DNA of 64,000 nucleotides from Limanda limanda (Eukaryota > Chordata > Actinopteri > Pleuronectiformes > Pleuronectidae): contig NC_083658.1 in NCBI RefSeq assembly GCF_963576545.1, positions 9,813,428 to 9,877,427 of the forward strand, in the 5' to 3' direction. Under the pieces are notes generated by a model that saw only the letters and a program-made list of their open reading frames with translations, was not told the origin of the DNA and did not search any database. Position numbers and translations under genes: made by a program. Positions 61,401 to 64,000 of the stretch are shown one piece after another (the stretch's first letter is position 1; each line of letters starts with the position of its first letter).

Positions 61401-62330
61401 CTTTGGCTGGCCTGTTTTGTTTTTAAAATCCTGGACTACTTCTAGAGTTATCTTCTGTCCAAACGTAAAAAACGCACCTAGCAGACGTTTAGCATCAGAA
61501 GATCAACAATATCTCCGGTGGGAAATAAAACATTCTTCATTTAAATATACTATTGATACTTTAACAATTCAAAGCAGGCTGAAAACCAGCAAAGTCCCCA
61601 TTTAAGTTACTGTGGACTTGAACCGAGGTTTTCATCTGGCACACTACCTCTCCCAAACCTTTACCAAGTGCCGTGAGTTCCTTGACAGAAACACAACAAA
61701 CGTTATCCATGTGTTAGTTGCTACAGACAGACATCTTGTGGGAACAAATGAAATGCATTATAAGGAAACAATTTTCGTCTTGGCAGTAAGAGAATAATCA
61801 TTAAAGAGCAACTGTACAGGAACATATGCCCCCTTCACGATTAATCGCTTTTTCCCTCTAAAGACGGAGGCTTGAAGTGATGGATATTTAGGCTGAGCAT
61901 TTATTTTATCATGGGAGCAGATGTTTAGCTTTTTGCCTGGGCTGACAGGTCGGAATGGCTGCGTCTTACGCGGCTGACAGTTCCAGACACTATTTAAAAC
62001 TTGAGAACTTTGATTCATGACGGGTGAGCATGTCAGAACACATGCTACGAGTGTCCTACTATTCAAGTGATTTTATAGTGTGGATGCAGGGATGAATAAA
62101 TGACTTTCTGACAGGTGCAATTTCTCTAAGAGGATATTAATAATCAAAGCTGACGAGCTGTAACAGTGAATGGTGCAAGAACCACGACACTTAACTAAAG
62201 GCATAGGTGGTGCGGTAAGAAAGAGAACATTATACTTTTTTGCTTTTTCATATGACCTAAAATAAATAATTTAAAAATTCACAGCAAAAATTAATATGTA
62301 TTATGTGGCTGCCCAACCAAGCAATACATT
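58461..62330. other. Intergenic DNA, no gene recognised
   Basis: Mixed AT-rich and moderately GC-rich sequence; a short ACAC-rich tract near 60035-60065. ORFs here have no recognised motif. Confidence 0.45.
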
Positions 62331-62573
62331 TTAATTCACTACAGCAGCCGGCCATTGGGATTGGTTCATTAAAATCGAGCTACATGAGGTGTAAAAGACT
62401 TTGTCCGAGGATGACCTTCCTTTTATGAATCCCACTTGATTTGAATGTATTAGGTGTGACGGCCTCATAGTCAGAATTTTTCTCAGGCAATTATCACAAA
62501 AGATATTGTGGGTCGGTATGATGTTTGGAATTAAATGTTTCTGGTAGCTGCCACGGTGAAAGCAATTCTTCAT
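62331..62573 (-). mobile_element. L1-like LINE reverse transcriptase remnant
   Basis: On the minus strand the frame contains HLIHSNQVGFIKGRSSSDKV, matching the IHPDQ-GFIKGR block of L1/Tx1-type reverse transcriptases, followed by an AAVVN that corresponds to the AVVSLDAEKAFD lead-in before a stop. Flanks are unrecognisable; a short dead fragment. Confidence 0.7.
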
Positions 62574-62726
62574 AAATAGTTCTCAGAATAGGGGCCAAAT
62601 ATCTCAATGTATTTCTTAAAATGACCTGATGGATCAATGAAATATCATATTTGACATCTTCTTTCGCATCTTTCCAGGACTCTTTAAATTATCTTTCTGA
62701 TTCATTTCCCCCGGTGTGAAATGCCT

Positions 62727-62765
62727 CTAAATTAACATCTAATTGTAGGTTAGATGTTAATTTAG
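62727..62765. repeat. Perfect 16-bp inverted repeat, 7-nt loop
   Basis: Left arm CTAAATTAACATCTAA (62727-62742) and right arm TTAGATGTTAATTTAG (62750-62765) are exact reverse complements around TTGTAGG. Confidence 0.9.
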
Positions 62766-62989
62766 GTGGTTGTAGTACAATTACAATAACTCATAACTGG
62801 TGTACAATTACTTTCCTTTTGGTGTAACTGCCTAGCAAACCTGTTCCCTGTTTTTATCAACTCTAATATAAAAAGTAAGTCCTCACTTACAATATAGTTC
62901 AGCTATTTGAAATGTTTGAGATGTGAGATCCTTCACTATATGTGTTTGCTCTTTTTTTTCTTTCAATACTGGAGAAGATTTATTTTGCT

Positions 62990-63580
62990 CATCTACCACA
63001 AGACTGACTGCAATTGTAGATTGCTCTCTCCAGGTTGAGGGAGAGTTTTCGCCTCAAGTTGAAGTACTTTGGGGTCTTGTTCTCGTGTGAAGGGACAATG
63101 GAGCATGAGATGAACAGAGGGTCGGTGCAGTATCAGCAGTAATGCAGGTGTTGTACTGGACCGTTGTGGTAAAGGAGGAGCTGAGCCGCAAAGGAAGGCT
63201 GTCCATTTACTAGTCCATCTACATTCCAATTCCTCACTTTTGGTCACAAGCTCTGGGTAGTGAGCGAAAGACTAAGGCCGAGTTTACAGGCGGCAAAAAT
63301 GGATTTTCTCTTGAGGAGTGGGTTGAGCAGTTCAGACATCCGGAGGGAGCATGTAGTCGAACTGGTGCTCCTTCATGTCGAAAGATGACAGTTGAGGGGG
63401 TTCAGGTTCCTTTGGAGGTTTACAGGGCACACCTAATGGGAGGGAACCCCAGGGTGGACCCAGAATTGCTGGAGGGATTGCATATCCCATCTGCCTTCCT
63501 CAGGATCCCCCAGGAAGAGCTGGACATAATGGCAAGCCTGGGTAAGAAGAAAACAAATGGATGGATGAATACTGTCTCAA
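62990..63580 (+). mobile_element. RTE-type LINE 3' end remnant
   Basis: Begins with sequence matching the LKYFGVLFTSEG-like block (LKYFGVLFSCEGTME is visible near 63055-63110), passes through the conserved 3' region (GGAGGTTTACAGGGCACACC; GATCCCCCAGGAAGAGCTGG at about 63504) and ends in GGATGGATGA tail repeats at about 63560. Order and tail type match RTE/Rex3-like fish LINEs. Frameshifted and indel-rich. Confidence 0.7.
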
Positions 63581-64000
63581 TGGCCTCCCAGACTACACCA
63601 CCATCATTTGTGGACCTTTTACTTTCAGTCTCCACTAATATAGATCATATTATTCAGTGAAAGACACTGCCCTGTAAGTCCCTGGAGATCAAAATAAAAA
63701 AAGATACATCAAACCTTTATTAGTAGTTTAATTGCCATTTTGTAATGTATTAGAATGGGTTTTTCTTGCAAACCTCTCCTGCAATCTCTCCACAACAATT
63801 AAATACGGAACCCAAGAGTATTAATGCAAACATAACATCTGCATTTAAACAAAATTCAATGAATGTAATTTATACAGAATTTCAAAGCCTCTTACATGTC
63901 ATATTTGTCCCTCAAGAGTTTTGCAGGGTGAACTGTTCTTTAGTTTGTCAGATGTTCTATGCAGACAACCATGTCTTTCCAGATTCTGCAGTGCTCAAGC
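63581..64000. other. Intergenic DNA, no gene recognised
   Basis: AT-rich sequence to the window edge; nothing recognised. Confidence 0.45.

Overview
This window is nuclear DNA from a ray-finned, probably percomorph, fish. Evidence: vertebrate multi-exon genes with GT-AG introns, long (CA)n/(GT)n tracts, AT-rich intergenic DNA, and many dispersed elements of types I recognise as teleost (L2 and RTE LINE remnants, SINE-like repeats, hAT and TTAA-type MITEs). Nothing is prokaryotic or viral.

Layout. 1-16350: gene-poor, with microsatellites, a complete TTAA-type MITE (4480-4732) and SINE-like remnants. 16351-18701: a cluster of short splice-flanked candidate exons, including a strong coiled coil, from a plus-strand gene I cannot name. 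19164-20663: an uninterrupted 499-codon mitochondrial fumarate hydratase ORF; vertebrate fumarase genes are normally split into many exons, so this looks like an intact retrocopy. 23859-32714: a complete nine-coding-exon steroid sulfatase-type gene (sts, 568 aa, +), with one apparent GC-AG intron. 37571-43198: a complete six-coding-exon patatin-like phospholipase gene (pnpla4, 253 aa, -), convergent with sts, with a likely untranslated first exon near 44336. In human, STS and PNPLA4 are also neighbours (Xp22.31), which supports both calls. 44600-64000: no confident gene; L2 LINE (49140-50338), a CpG/CRE/CCAAT patch (~51880-52350), a complete hAT-type element with a perfect 8-bp target duplication carrying a broken histone H3 fragment (54387-55557), a minisatellite, and L1-like and RTE LINE remnants.

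The three named genes do not form one pathway: fumarase is a TCA-cycle enzyme, steroid sulfatase is an ER-membrane hydrolase of sulfated steroids, and PNPLA4 is a small lipid hydrolase/transacylase. Most notable are the intronless fumarase ORF, the hAT element with captured histone H3 sequence, and the unidentified exon cluster just upstream of the fumarase ORF. All family names rest on sequence recognition from memory; no search was run.
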